Shown here piece by piece: positions 44,901 to 58,590 of a DNA stretch of 64,000 nt (positions within the stretch are counted from its first letter, which is position 1; each line of letters starts with the position of its first letter). This DNA comes from Strix aluco. Its lineage: Eukaryota > Chordata > Aves > Strigiformes > Strigidae. A program made the translations under genes and the position numbers. The notes beneath the pieces are model-generated. The model was given only the letters and a program-made list of their open reading frames with translations. It did no database searches and was not told where the DNA came from. Where the stretch lies: assembly GCF_031877795.1 (NCBI RefSeq), contig NC_133954.1:6849256-6913255 (forward strand), in the 5' to 3' direction.

Positions 44901-47900
44901 GGAATAGGAAACTGCTGTCAGCCTTTATAACATCTCATGGATCACTGGTGTAATGGGAGGGAACGGAGGTGTTCATAAATCTCATGGTTAATGCTGTTCC
45001 ACAGTCTCCTGACTATGGCTTCATGGATCAGGAACGATCTGTGGAAAACATCAGGAAAGGCTGATTTTGGTATCTATCTGCAAGACAAAACTGGAGTCTG
45101 GGTTAGAAAACAGTCGAGGGTGGTGCTGTACACTGCTCAGTCCCATCTCTGGAGCAGACTGACAGGTTGTGACCATGTGCTTACGAGATTGCCACCTTCT
45201 CCTGAACAGTGCCTCGAATCAGAGAGTGGTCAGGGTGGTTGTTTTAACCAGAGGGTCATTTTTTCTGCAAGGTTTAGAGTTACAAAGAAAACTTATTGCA
45301 TGTTGAAGATTAATTGGTGCAATGAAATCTTTCTGATTGTACATGACCCTAAAATAATTGTGAAGTGTCATTCTCAGTAATTACTAAATAGATTAAAGGA
45401 ATATAGTTTTTTAAAAAAAGTACTATGAACTTACTTCACTGTTCCTCAAACCATGCAAGAAAAAGAAGTAAGCTGTTACCGAATTCTGCATTGTTTAATT
45501 CTGTGTCTGCTTCTTTTGTATTATGTTGGAGAGATGTAATTTTTTTAGAAGTTAAGGAATGCTGAGTAAAGACAAATCTTTACTCAGATGCGCTGTTGCA
45601 GTTAAGCCTTAAATTGATAAAGGCTTGGATTATGACAGGAAAATCCACATCCAATTTTAGCCTATCTTGATGTATTGGAAAAATAAATAAATATTTAGCA
45701 TTCCTAGCTACTGTCATAGCATAATTGAAAAACTAATGGAGATTGAACACACTAGTCCTCGTTTTTGCACTGGAATGAGTTCCAGGTAGATGTAGAATGG
45801 TTCGCTTTGTATTCAGACTGACAGTTACTTCACTCTTAGCACCACCTCAGTCTTACCTGGGCTAGACTTCAGGCACTCCTTTGTGCAGCAGCTGGCAGCC
45901 GCAAATCTTGCCTCAGTTGCAGGAGGGAGAAACAGGGCTCTAATATAATATAATCAGCATCCTGAAAATAATTCCATTCTTCCATCTCCTCGTATTCAGC
46001 CCGCACAAGAGGATGAATAGAGGTGTTCTGTAATCACTGTATGTGGTCAAGTCCAAAGAGAAGAGTCATACCTTTGAATGTGCTGAGGTAGGAAAGAATA
46101 GAGCTTCTCAAGCAGTATTTTTCTGCCTCTGCTCCTGTCTCTGGGCAGACCAGTGCCTCCTGCTCAGAGTTATCACAGGCTGCTGCCCTGTCTGACAATC
46201 AGTGTCAGACACCTGATCTTCAGCAGTTACCAGGGGCTCTAGTGTTACTAATGCAATTTTTGTTCTCTAACCTGGCCTGCACCTAAAAATGTCAAAGATC
46301 ATAAAGATGCTGGGTTGGTATGCACTCATTGCTTTTTCTTCAGATCCGAGGAGGGGTTAAACATGAACGTGCGGTGCAGGAATATCTAAATTCACACCAG
46401 TGAAAGTGGGTCCTCTGCTGCTTGAGATTTACTTCTGGTTATGAGTACGTTGATTGCTTTGTGTAGGCTTAATACACTCACGTTGAGCTGAAAACAGCAT
46501 AAGCAAAGGAGAAGAAATGATGAGAGGTCATTTGTCTTCTGATCCTGACCTTGCCACAAGATTTTCTATCACCAAGGACAATTTGCTTCCTTTGTAAAAT
46601 CCGCTTAGTATTTCTGATCCCTAAAGGAGTTAGAAAGCTATTTGTCAATCACTTCAGAAGACTGGGAGATTCTTGACTGATTCATACTAGAGTGTAAAGT
46701 ATAATAAGGAGTAGCTGTAATAAAGAGGACAAGGCAGACAAATACACAGTTTTTAGAAGCATACTTGGATATCTTTTGGGGTTTGTTATGGGGTGAAAAG
46801 GATGGATCTTCTCATTGTGACAGGGGGCAAGGTTTGCATTTAAGAGCATCTCTGAACAGGCACGTAACTGCTAATGTCATAGTTTAAGATCCACTGAAGC
46901 ATTTATTGATTTTTCTGTTATGTGGAAAAAAATATGGTAGATATCTGATGTAGATTAAATGTGTACTTTATTAATCAAATTTCTCACCCCAGAATATTTA
47001 GGATTTTTCCAGATAAACATCTTAGAAAAAGTCCATTAAGTCACTCTTTCCATGAGGAAGCTGCTGTGTGGAAAGTACTAGGAAGTTCCAACTGTGAGCA
47101 GCTTACAAACTAATTGTAGTGAGTTGTCCCCGTAATGTTTGTGTTTGGACAGTATTTAACACAGTGGGGCTTTTCATCCTGTTTAGGTCTCGTAGTCACT
47201 GCTAGGTTAAACACATCTTCCCAGCACCGTATTGTTCTCTGAACACTTTCTGACATGTCAATATTTTTCTAATAACATAATGTCTGGAACTTCAAGTGTT
47301 ACTTCAGGTGTTGTCATGACCAAGCTATGTGGGGATAGTTTCTTGTTTGCTCTGTCTTGCATCAATCTCACAACTCGGCAAGTTAGCCCTTCCCCCCGTC
47401 ACATTACTGTGCAAAAAAACCTAATTTGGAATTCAGTTACCTAGAATCTTTCAGCAGACCTTTCTTGGTTTTTTTCACACAAAACATTTGAATAATTATG
47501 TAAATACTTTAGCTTCCCAATTCTTTTTTTAAGTTTGAATTCTGTTTTACTCTCTGACTCTGTGATGTGATTAATCTGTATCTTAATTTTGTGCAGTTGT
47601 GACAGAACGCTTTAGGTAATGTGATGCTAAAAACAGCTTAATAGCTAGCTGACGTGATCTGTCACAATCTGCAGGGTTATGGCCAAGAATTCCGTGATAC
47701 GGGCTTTAATTGTGAGTGGTTGTCATGCAAACTACAGCTTGTCCTGCTCTCTGAAGACGACATTGTCAGCATCAGTTCAGTTAAAGAGGAGTTGGAATAG
47801 CGTTTGTGCAGTTTAAGTCTGTGATTTAAACTAGACTTTGCAATGTGGAAGAGCGAAGGGTGGTCTTTAATCTTTTAGGATTGGATTTCAATTCATTTGA

Positions 47901-50900
47901 GATCATCTCTTCAAAGGAAAGCACTGTGGTGATTATGTATACTTCACTTTGCTTCCTAGCTGGGGCATGTAAGCAAAGCTTTAACGATTTCTCATTCGAC
48001 TGACATGATGGTCCTTTTATATTGTCCTTGAGGTTACAGAAGATGTCCTTCTGAAATACACTTAGTCTTAATGCTTTATTTATAAATGAGTATTTTGATA
48101 AAATGCTTTCTTTTAAATACGGCTCCTTACAGGTGCAGCTTGTTGGTTTGGATGAAGAGAGCTCAGAATTCATTTGCAGGAACACCTTTGATCACCCCTA
48201 CCCTACCACAAAGCTGATGTGGATCCCAGACACCAAGGGGGTATATCCAGACCTGTTGGCGACCAGTGGTGACTATCTGCGAGTGTGGAGAGTGAGTAAA
48301 TCCTCCATAAAAAGAGATGAACCGTGATATTAATTGTGTTACATATTAATCTCATTTTCACTTGAGACCAGATTTTTTTTTGAAGTGAGTTATTTTCCTT
48401 TCGGGGTCTCTTGCCCTTGCTACAGTCTGGAGGTTAAGACATAAAATCAAGTCAGAGCACTTGATAATTTGTTTTCTTAACTGCAATAATGTGACTAAAT
48501 ATGATGACTATAGGAGAAGCAGAATTATCACGGTAGTTGCTGTTTTAATTGCCTTGCTGAAGATAGAGATGGTGATTGTTTTCCAGAGCTTTAGGATGTA
48601 AAGCTGAGAGAAAAGAAACACAGGATTAACAACTTATGTTTTGGAAGTGCAAGTGGAACAACTCATGTGAAGTTACTATTTAAGTCAGATGTTTCACTTT
48701 TTCTAAAGGTGGGTGAAACAGAGACCCGGCTGGAGTGTTTGCTGAACAATAACAAGAACTCTGATTTCTGTGCTCCTCTAACATCATTTGACTGGAATGA
48801 AGTGGATCCTTACCTTCTAGGTGAGACTGACAAAATGCTACATTTTCAGCATAGAAAAGACACTTTTGAATTCGGTCTGGTGAAGTCTGGGCTGTGACTG
48901 ACTGCTGTCTCATTGCATGTCCACTGGTTAATCTGATAACTAACCAGTGGATATACTTCTACATCATAGAAACTGCCATTGTCTTAGGTTAAAAATAAAA
49001 AAAATAAAGCAAAAAAATAGCAGCTCATAGAGACTTTTTTTCATTGAAAGGTGCCTTGTCTGGTACAAGATGGGTCACTTAAGTTGGATTAGGGCTATTC
49101 CTTATTTGCAGATAGGGAGTCTCAGTCTTCAGGGCTGGTGAGTTGTTGTTGTAATGCTAAGTAATGACATATGTGAACTCCTGTGACTTATTTCAGTGTG
49201 TTCTGGAGTGGATAGAAAACTATGTACCATGCTTTGTCTTTTGTGAAGCCATTTCAGCAGCAGGAGGAGAGCCAGGAGCCCTTAATTTGGTTGGAGGAGG
49301 GGGCTGAATTCTTCAGGTTTGATTATAGCCTGTGGGACAAATTGTGACTCCAAGATAACTGGTGCAGCAGAGGTTTGTTTCCCAGAAGAGTATGGCCATT
49401 TATGTTCAGGGGGATTTGCCCAGAGATTACCAGTGATAATATGTCTTAGTAATTATTTACTACATGATTTATTTTTTGTGTGTTGCATCTCTCATCTCTT
49501 AAGAGCTTTACTGCTAGCCCCACCTGCAGTCCACAGAAACAATCAATTAATAATAATATGCTATTGCAACACTATGACTGAATTTTGGTTTTGACATGCG
49601 CGTGAGACTTACAGAATGGGAAAGTTCATCTCAGAGTTGCATCAGGCTTCTGAATACATTGAAGTAGACATGAGCTGTTTACACTTTATTCCTGTGTGGA
49701 AGACTATTCCTGCAGCTAAAAGGTTTGGGTCATTTAAATGCATGGTAGATTGTTGTCTGTCTGACATTCTTGATTTTAATTGTATGCTGTTCTTGAGGCT
49801 ATTTTGATCTGTAGATGTTGGGGGATATTACATGAATCCAGTAAGTGATTAAATAATTTATGAGAATATTGATTTTTCCAACAGAAGTATTTTTGTTTCA
49901 GGTACCTCTAGTATTGACACAACCTGCACTATTTGGGGTCTGGAGACAGGACAGGTTCTGGGAAGAGTAAATCTGGTCTCTGGCCATGTGAAGACCCAGC
50001 TTATTGCGCATGACAAAGAGGTGATGGCTTTTTTTTGATTGTTTACGTTGCAGATTTTTTAAGCTGTAGAAAAGGAACAGAATTTTCCTGTTTTCCCCCT
50101 TTTTCTTGAAAAATCTAATGATCCAAAAAGACAACCTATCTAAGATTAAGATACAGTTTTGAGTACCAAACTAATTAAAACTATACTGTTGGCTATTCAG
50201 ACTACTCTGTTTACTCATCATAGAATCTGGATTTGAGAATATGCTTGTTTTACTAGATTATGCTCCAGAATGCTTTAGAACAATGAGGTAAAACATCAAA
50301 CTGGAATTGAAAGCAACTGCATATCAAAGGCAATAAACAACTTGCAAGGTTCTTTCATTTAACATAGTATTACTTCTCAGTAATTAATATAAAAAATCTG
50401 AGTCTGGGAAATTGATATGTTCTGTTTCAGTGAATGGTCCTATAATGACAACCATTTTAAGCTTTTTTCCCCTCCTTTTGTCAAGTGTAATAACTAAAAA
50501 CTTGCTATTTGACAGACTGTCGCAACTAGATCTGCTACCCATACGTAAAATCCATTTTACTGTGAATCAGGAGGCAGTGTGCTCACTAAAACTAAGGTTA
50601 TGTTTTCCTCTGTTGTGTCACTGAGCAGGTGTATGACATAGCGTTTAGCCGTGCAGGTGGTGGGAGAGATATGTTCGCTTCGGTTGGTGCAGATGGCTCA
50701 GTGAGGATGTTCGATCTCCGTCATCTGGAACACAGCACCATAATCTATGAAGACCCACAGCACCATCCATTGCTGCGTCTCTGCTGGAATAAGCAGGATC
50801 CCAACTATCTGGCTACAATGGCCATGGACGGCATGGAGGTAAGATGGCAGCTCATCTTCTGTAGGTGCTAGCGGTTGGGATTTTTTGGAAGGTGGTTTGA

Positions 50901-52250
50901 AAGTAATTAGTAGTGAGTTCTTTAAAGGGTCAGTGTCAATACTTGAACTGGAGAACAATTAAGGACCAATTCTTAGTGCACTAACTTCAGTAGGAATTCA
51001 AGTTTATAATGCCAGAGTTACTTCTTGAAGATCTCTATGGCTCTTATATATTTCAGCTGGTTTTTGAGGGGTCTGTGAGCCCGCTGGGCAATAGTTTTCA
51101 CATAAAATCTTAACCGCAAGTGTTTCAGTCACCTTGTTCTTTCTCAGTTCAGTGCACAAGGCGCTGTATCTTAGTTTGTCACTTGTGCCACTTCAGGGAA
51201 GCATAATTTGTTTGCCCTTGTTGCATAACTCACAAGCCCTCCCTGTGAGGTCTGACTCCTTTTGAGACACGTTAACCAGCCAGAAGCTATTCTTTAAGAA
51301 CAGTGTTTGCTTGCCAAGCACATCCTTTAGGAAAGGGCTGTATTTATAGCCTTGGCTCAAAATACTTGGTTCTCTGAAGAAACAAATTAAAAAATGCAAG
51401 TTATCAATCTAGTTGTTTTTTGTTTCTGAAGGTTGTAATTCTAGATGTCAGAGTTCCCTGCACTCCTGTTGCCAGGTTAAACAACCACAGAGCATGTGTA
51501 AATGGAATTGCTTGGGCACCTCATTCTTCCTGCCACATTTGTACAGCAGGTAAGTGTGATCCATCCCTATCCAGCTGCCCTGGTGAATCTCTGAGAGTCT
51601 TTCACTGCGTTTGCAAAATTCGCTCTCTCCAAAAGTTTATGCGGTTCTCTACCTGCCTTTTGCTAAAGAATACCTGCGGTTTGGAAGCCCTTTATTAATG
51701 ACACCTAAAATTTTATGGAATTGGCACCTACTGGAGCTGACTGTGTGCAAGTAGTGAGCCCAGTGCCAAAACTGTGCATTTGCTTTAGCGAAGCTATATT
51801 ATTTTAACGCTCCTTATTTTTTTGCAATCTAGTTCTTGAATGTTTTCAACTGATGTGAGTTCCACTGATCATTTGTTTTTCAACTTTGTCCTGGATAATG
51901 TATGATGAGCCAAGCTTACTTTTTTGGAGCATAGTTGTATTATCTCTGACTTGAATACCAGTTGGGACTGCAACAGCCATATCCTATATAGTGTCTTGAA
52001 CTATACACCTTCAGTAGTCACGTATGGAGATCTCATTATACTTTGATTCTACTCCTGATTCTCTCTTCCTTTTGCAGCGGATGACCATCAGGCTCTCATC
52101 TGGGATATCCAGCAAATGCCTCGTGCCATTGAGGACCCTATCTTGGCCTATACAGCAGAGGGAGAAATCAACAATGTACAGTGGGCATCAACTCAGCCAG
52201 ACTGGATAGCTATCTGCTACAACAACTGCCTGGAGATTTTGAGAGTGTAA
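41775..52250 (+). CDS. DCAF7: DCAF7 (WDR68/HAN11) WD40 scaffold, complete 7-exon coding region
   Basis: Join of 41775-41912, 48133-48291, 48709-48820, 49902-50020, 50629-50838, 51432-51549 and 52078-52250: 1029 nt, 342 residues plus stop, the length I recall for human DCAF7. All introns are GT-AG with matching phases. The translation starts [20 protein letters not shown] and ends [11 protein letters not shown]; as far as I can recall the human protein, no difference is seen. It is a WD40 beta-propeller (for example [44 protein letters not shown]). Known roles: conserved scaffold for DYRK1A/1B and HIPK2, substrate adaptor for CUL4-DDB1, and homologue of plant TTG1/AN11. It acts in nucleus and cytoplasm. 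Housekeeping-type CpG promoter. Confidence 0.98.
41913..48132 (+). other. DCAF7 intron 1
   Basis: 6.2 kb. After the CpG island (to about 41990) it becomes AT-rich and unlike the KCNH6 introns. No coding, RNA or well-supported repeat feature is recognised. Confidence 0.6.
48133..48291 (+). CDS. DCAF7: DCAF7 coding exon 2
   Basis: Residues 47-99: [19 protein letters not shown], then [20 protein letters not shown] and LRVWR. Acceptor CCTTACAG, donor AGA/GTGAGT, phase 0 on both sides. Confidence 0.97.
48292..48708 (+). other. DCAF7 intron 2
   Basis: 417 bp, AT-rich; nothing recognised. Confidence 0.6.
48709..48820 (+). CDS. DCAF7: DCAF7 coding exon 3
   Basis: Residues 100-136 plus one base: [20 protein letters not shown] and [16 protein letters not shown]. 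Acceptor TTTCTAAAG, donor CTAG/GTGAGA, phase 0 in and phase 1 out. Confidence 0.97.
48821..49901 (+). other. DCAF7 intron 3
   Basis: 1.1 kb, AT-rich; nothing recognised. Confidence 0.6.
49902..50020 (+). CDS. DCAF7: DCAF7 coding exon 4
   Basis: Residues 137-176: [20 protein letters not shown] and [15 protein letters not shown]. Too short and too fragmented to show as a long open frame, but phases and acceptor (TTTGTTTCAG) fit. The donor GAG/GTGATG is weaker than the others. Confidence 0.96.
50021..50628 (+). other. DCAF7 intron 4
   Basis: 608 bp, AT-rich; nothing recognised. Confidence 0.6.
50629..50838 (+). CDS. DCAF7: DCAF7 coding exon 5
   Basis: Residues 177-246: [20 protein letters not shown], the WD repeat [19 protein letters not shown] and [12 protein letters not shown]. 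Acceptor CTGAGCAG, donor GAG/GTAAGA, phase 0 on both sides. Confidence 0.97.
50839..51431 (+). other. DCAF7 intron 5
   Basis: 593 bp; nothing recognised. Confidence 0.6.
51432..51549 (+). CDS. DCAF7: DCAF7 coding exon 6
   Basis: Residues 247-285 plus one base: [20 protein letters not shown] and [16 protein letters not shown]. Acceptor TTTCTGAAG, donor CAG/GTAAGT, phase 1 out. Confidence 0.97.
51550..52077 (+). other. DCAF7 intron 6
   Basis: 528 bp; nothing recognised. Confidence 0.6.
52078..52250 (+). CDS. DCAF7: DCAF7 coding exon 7 (stop codon)
   Basis: Residues 286-342: [40 protein letters not shown] and [12 protein letters not shown] at 52248-52250. Acceptor CCTTTTGCAG. Confidence 0.97.
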
Positions 52251-53211
52251 CATTACTGCTTCATGCCACATTGAGGCAGGGCTGTATAATTTCCCCTCCC
52301 CTCTAAAGTAAGAACAACACAAGTCAAGTGGCCAGTATCTTTTGTTGCTTTGCATCTACTGTTACAAGAAACTGTTACAAGAATCAATGGCAGGTGTCTC
52401 CTGTCTCTCCAAGACTCTAAAATGCAGAGACGTGCTGAGCCTCTTGGACCTTCTGGGTTCTGGTTTTCTTTTTTTTTTTTTCCTCAGTTAAAGTTCTGTA
52501 TATTTGTTTGTTGACTGTATTAATAAGCTTGCAGGCTTTTAAGTTGCTGCATATGTCCATGTGTTTGTCAGCCAGCTGAGGCAGCACATCAACTAGTTTA
52601 GTAGATGCAGGTGCAAAACAAGGTGGGGAAAAAGACATTGATGTTAACAGCCACCTTGGCAGGAATCTTTATCATTCCTGTTGTTGCTGCCTCTAAACTG
52701 TTTAAACATTTGTATGTTTTTTATATATTGGGCTAACTTTCTATTGAGTAAGGTTTTTTCCCTAATTCTTACTTTTGATATGTGATCCACTTCCATATGC
52801 CCAAAGCAGGATCTATTCATTGACACAAATCACGGTAACACTGCAGGCTCCCTGACAGTAAAGGCCTGCCAGAATTAACTGTTGCCTTGGCTCTCTATAC
52901 CTGGTTACCTGGGCAGAATTTTCTGGTGCTGTGAAGTACAAGTACTTGTTGCACAATTTCTTTACACTTTTCTGATGCTAGAGGCAGTTGTTACTATGGT
53001 AGGCCTTATTTTTAAATTATAACTGAATTTGTGTGTATCCTGCAGTTGGCGTTAGCTAACAGAATGGTAATAGGTTTCAGAAAGAAGATACGTGCATGAC
53101 TAAAGCTCCCAGGAGGTAAATGACTCCTGAAAAAATGTGATTTGTAATGGACTTGGGATTGATGCTTCCAATCAAATGATTTCCCCTCGGAAGACTTACT
53201 ATCTAAACCAA

Positions 53212-53217
53212 AATAAA
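53212..53217 (+). terminator. Proximal poly(A) signal candidate for DCAF7
   Basis: AATAAA about 1 kb after the stop codon, followed by a T-rich stretch (TTTCACACTTTGTAG). Would give a short 3'UTR isoform. Confidence 0.45.
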
Positions 53218-56200
53218 ATGGTTTCACACTTTGTAGCTTGCTTGATTGGCAAATAATATGAGCAAGATTTTGTGGTTAGCCGGCACCTTGGAGCTTCTTT
53301 GCATTTGGCCTGTGTTCCTGGGAGTTCTTGAAAGGAGTGCAAAGCAATCTTTTTTCCAAAGTGTATTTGCTTTGCACTGTCAGGTCTTGTTGAATGAGCG
53401 AGATGAGTTGAAAAAGCTGGTCCGCTGTCCAAATGAAAACTGTTTCTCTGAAAGAAATGATTCCCTGATGTAATGCACAACGATGGGTTTAAAAGGAAAG
53501 AAACCATGCCATAGAGGCTAAGGTTTGGCACTTGTCATCCTCGTATCTTTTCGGGATGTGCCCAAGGGCTTCTGTTTCTGTTTTGAATAGCGGATCGCTC
53601 TACAGTAATACTTTTCAATCAAAGCTGAGTGGATTAGGCAAGATAAAAATCTTTGCTGATAACATAGCTGCTCGCATGAATGCTCTGCAGTACTCTCCCG
53701 ATGAAGACATGACAACCGTAGCTGGTCTGTAAGGGTATACCAGCTGAGTTTTGATGTAAATGTCAGAAACTATCAAAATTGTCTTTCCACCTAATGAGTA
53801 TTCACCTGCAACTGAAGGCAGCATTATAAATAGTAGGACACTGGCAAACTTGAATCTTGTCAGTTTATGCAGGAAAGGCAAGTTGGGAGAAGTGATTGCT
53901 GTGAAAAAGTGAAGCTGACACTGAAAATGCTGTCAAATGCAGAACAGAATTTGAAAAGTTTTGTCATTCTGGACATACAGAAATACTCTTCTACAGGCTG
54001 CTTCTCAACATGGAGCTCAGAAAAGCACTGCCTTATGAATTTGATAGGAATTCATTAGGGACGTCTTTATTCCATCATCCCTTTTCATATTGGAGAACCA
54101 AGAGACTCTAACACAGTTCAAGCTCATGTTTTGTCAATGACATTCCGTGTTCAGTTGTGGGATATTTGACAGAAAGCTTGATTTGACTTGAAGGTCAGTT
54201 TTTCTTATTAGCAGCTGTGCTGAGAGTAGCGTGTTCCACAGACAGATTTGATCTAGATGTCAGAACAGTGTTAGCCAAACAATTAGGTTATCACTTTTTA
54301 CCGATAGCACTTCATCTAAAACTGGAAGATACTTGTTCAGAATGAAGTGAAAATTAGGATGTTCTTAGCAGAAGCATATAATGGCATTCACAGCTTTAGA
54401 TACTCATATAAAAATATGTACACAGGCTTGTCATGTACTGTTTAATTACAAACAGGCATAATACGCTGTGTTACTAAGAGGGAACTACCTGTATTATTAG
54501 TACTTTCTGTAGTCCCCTTTATGCTTTAAAGTCTCATTCTTGTATAGATGGCATGAGTAAAAGATGAATGCATCCATTGCTTAGTTTAAAAATGCATCTT
54601 TTGCAACTGCAGAATTGTGCTTTAAAAAAGACATAGTTTAGTTGAAAGTGAAGTCACTAAAAGACTCTATAGGCTATACTAAATGGCAAATGCAGTTTAT
54701 TCCTAGAGGAATATAATCTGTTACGCTAAGATGATGAGAAGAGAGCCTGTGTGAAGAGACTAATAGTCCGAATAGCCAGGTAGCTTTTGCTACTGTTGGA
54801 AAACAATCCTGATACGAACCTGACAAGGATCCGGTGTCAGTTCTTCCATCCATAAAGCTGCTTGAAGTTAATTTGTGGAATTGGGTGCTCATTCCAAACT
54901 CGTCAAAGACAAGTGAAGGAATCTTCTAGGCCCCAGTGGATTCTAAGTAAAGCCTATATCCTGTTTGTTTAGCCAGTTGGGGTACCTTCTGGTTCCACAG
55001 CATATTGCTTTGGGCATAATCCATTGTTATTCTTCATATGAAATTACATTTTAAAATCACTAGAGGCTGTTTTGGAACAAGGAAATGCTACTTAAAATAG
55101 CTTCTTTTCAAAGAAGACACTTTAAAGGTTAATGACTGAAAAGACATGAAAATCCTCATGGGTGAGATGTTCTGTAGTGCAAACGGCACTTCCATGTAGG
55201 GAGGGAAGTGAGAGACGTTGGTGCCCTTTTGCCAGCACCTGCTCTGCTGACACAGTGTCAGGGAGCTAACAGTCTACTTGCTGGTTCGAGTTTATTTGCG
55301 AGATATAATAAAACCCTGAGACTTGTCACTGTAGCCTGTGAATCAGAAGATAGTTTATCATGTTTCACCTGCTTAACATTCAATTATGTTGGGTGTAAAG
55401 CCTCCGTAAACATTTTTTTTTCCCAAAGTTGACGGAAGTAAATACTTTGATATTTGATTTCAATTATTTTGTGCTTGCTGCACAAGCAGAGGATGCAAAG
55501 CAACTGTTTTCAAATGCCTCATATCCTTTGAGTATAAAGTAACATTAAAGGAAAAGTGAGCATCAGTGAGGTTAGCAAAGCAGAAAATCACATGTTGGTA
55601 CAGGCAAGATTGATTCCGGGACAAATGTTTTTTTCTGACCAGTAGTTCTGTATCACTTCTCCAGTCAATTAATTCAAGATACTAAGCTATTTAGTTGTTA
55701 CATTCTGTTTAAACTAAGCTTTCCATAGATTCCTACTATTACATGGACAACCTGTTGTGAGTATATTGGCTCTCAACCAGGAGATCTTGATCATGTAAAA
55801 TTCATTAGTGAGGTGAAAACCTGCAGAAAACAAGTCAGATGTTGAATTAGCATGTAGTATGCCAACTCTGTTAATTGTCTAAATGAAATGGGCTATGGTA
55901 GGTTGCATCTATGGGACTTGTACTTCTGTGTGCAGGGATTTAAAAAGACAAGGATTTGAGTGCTTTGACAATCTATTTAGAAAGAAAACACAGTGGTTTT
56001 AAAGAATGGTATGAAAGGAGACTGATAATACAGGTTGTTCCTTATGGAACCTTGAAATGTACTTAACGGGGGAGGCATTGCCTCTCATAAGTCAAAGTTA
56101 ATGATCCTTTCAAAACTTAGCTGTAATTATTCTCCTGAATGTTCTGGATAATAGTAAAAAGATCTATTTTTGCCTGGTGTTGCAATGAGAAAGCTGCATC

Positions 56201-58559
56201 AGTCTCAACTGTAGATCACTGCCTGCCAGAGACTAGGTGAGGGGAGGAGTCTCATATATTGGAATTCACAGATGCTCTTGTGCTTGTTTTAAATGTAAAT
56301 GAAGAAAGCTGAGTGTGTCTGTTTTGTTCTCTTGCAGATGGCACTTTAAGGAGTATATTTTTGGTAAGATTAGGAAGGAGAGTCATCTTTTCCTTAGCCC
56401 TTTTATGGTAGGCGTTTGTTTGTCTTTTGTATAAAATGTTAAATACGCAGTCACCGAAATCCTAAGCTGGCTATGCTTGTCAGTATCTAGTGGACCCTCA
56501 TCTGTTCCTACTGAACACCAAAAATGTGAGCACTTGACAATACTGTTAATGTCAAACTGAAGCTCTGTATTCTGAGCCTGACGCAATCTTGCAAGGCCAA
56601 CCCAAGTAGGGTAGTGCTGCTTGTCACCCGGAGAGCCCCTTTTGCGTAGGAGCTTGACGGTGTTTGGGAATCCTCTTTTCTACTGTCTGAACACGATGGC
56701 AGTAGTGGCAGGTTGGTTGTGCAAAGATGTAGCTGGATTCTTTGGACAACTTATTTTTGTTGTAGGAAAAACGCAGCTGCTGTCTGTAAATTCACACAAC
56801 CTAAATTCTTGAAGTTGTCAAAACACCACTAACATAAGGAACTGCCTCCTTCAGTACCTACTGAAAAGGGTGAATGGCAGCAAGGGTAAGCTCTTGGCTC
56901 AATAGATTGCATAGTTACAGTTCCATCAAAGTACTGAAGGGTTTAGTCTTCCCACTGCTGCTTAGCAAAGTGGTCCTACCACCTCCAGTTATCCTGTCAG
57001 TTAACGCAAGTTCTCCCTGATACGTATTTCCTGATTTCTACTGTCAGACCAATATTCCAGAGCAGGCCTGTATTTATTGTATGGTGGACATCAAAAGGAT
57101 GTGTCCAAAGTCAGTTCTGGAATAGGCAAGGTACTGTCAACTGTGTTCCTGTTTCTCTTGATCTTTGCAGAGAATCCAGGGAATTAATTGTATGTGGCAC
57201 TTAAAGAGCACTTTCTTGTGCTTGCTTAGAGATGCAGCTGTATTTCCCCCTGCTTACCTGAGAAGAGTCAGGAATGTCTCATTCTCGAGGATATTGAGAG
57301 GAGTTTAGCATGCCCCTCACTCCTTTTTTTTATTTTAGGAAGAGATCTCCAGAACTTCTGATCAGCACCTTTCACCAGCACTAAAAAACAGTAATTAAAA
57401 ATGCAACTAAATACCAGTCACTGAACGCTCATCTAGTGATTCATGGCAGGCTCTAGAGGCAAAGGCACTTGTGAGACTGGCTTGCTGCTGCCTGATTTCA
57501 GGTGGTAACTGTGTCTGCCGTATCTCAGTGGCCTTTTCTGCAGCCTCCAATACTCAGTATCAAGCTGGAATTTCCATAATCATAACTTTTTTAAAGAAAT
57601 TGTGTGGCTTCCATCAAGTTTATTTCTTTTCAGAGAATCTAATAAAATGAAGAAATAAGCTATTTCCTGAAAAAATACTGTGTCCATGAGTATCTGTAAG
57701 CCCACGTTCCAGAGCTCATCCCTTGGAGTTTGCTTTCCTGTCTGCAAGACGTGCGACTCTCAAGCCCCCTCTGTTAGAGATGAGGATCGGTCTGTCGAAT
57801 CTGAACAAAGGCAGAAATGCAAGAACCAGTGAATGAAAGAGTCCTAGTACAGCTGAGAAGCGATGTGTTGCTTTTTTTGACAACTTGGTAAATATGAATT
57901 ATGAAATCTACTATTTAAAAGGAACCTTTTTTTAAACTTGGGTTGCTAGCAGTGTAAAATGTAATTTAAATCTGTTGCGCCGAAGCATTTTTGTTACCAA
58001 TAGTCAAGTAGATGTTTACTTTTATGTGTGTTTTTCCCTTCTGCTCTTCCCATTCACAGTCCCGTTGTGGTAATTTCCTGAAGGTGTAATCTTTGTAGCA
58101 TGATTGTACAAACATCCATATGAGATTCCTGACTTCTTGTTCTCACTAAAATATGTTAAAGCAATAGTAGTTTTACTTCTGTCCTTCTTTTCTCCACCTT
58201 CCGTATTGAGATTTGCAACTTCGCTACTATACTGTCCTAGAGGAATCCTAGTATCCTGCTATTCAACAGACATATGTTGTTGACATGGATAACTGCAGTG
58301 TCCCTATATTCCTTTATTTTTATGGAGAAAATACAAACGGTTTTGTTACAATGGATTTTAACACCTGAATCATGGAACCATATTGTTGAAACTCTGTAAA
58401 TTTTAAGGTAATTTTCTGAAATCGCTTCAAAGTGGAATGTTGCATCCTTTTATGCTATTTCCTGCTTCCTATGTAGTTTTATTCAGATTTTTTAACCTTC
58501 TTTCTAAGTTTCAGCCTCCTGTGTATTAGGTACAGTATTTTCTGCCTTTCATACTTTGT

Positions 58560-58565
58560 AATAAA
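58560..58565 (+). terminator. Distal poly(A) signal candidate for DCAF7
   Basis: AATAAA about 6.3 kb after the stop codon with a GT-rich element roughly 35 bases downstream. Best distal candidate by context; AATAAA at 59352 is an alternative. Confidence 0.45.
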
Positions 58566-58590
58566 AATGGAACATTTGTAGATTGACTGC

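Larger units (their letters stand above)
52251..58590 (+). other. DCAF7: Probable long DCAF7 3'UTR
   Basis: AT-rich, repeat-poor sequence after the stop with no coding evidence on either strand. Canonical poly(A) signals occur at 53212, 55307, 57641, 58560 and 59352, which fits alternative 3' ends. Human DCAF7 has a multi-kilobase 3'UTR as I recall, so the site at 58560 (followed by a GT-rich TGTGTGGTCAGTT element at about 58598) is the preferred distal end. The limits are inferred. Confidence 0.5.

Noticed and set aside
44991-45380. 129-residue open frame in DCAF7 intron 1
   Set aside because: No domain or paralogue recognised, no exon-like boundaries, and it is isolated in a large intron.
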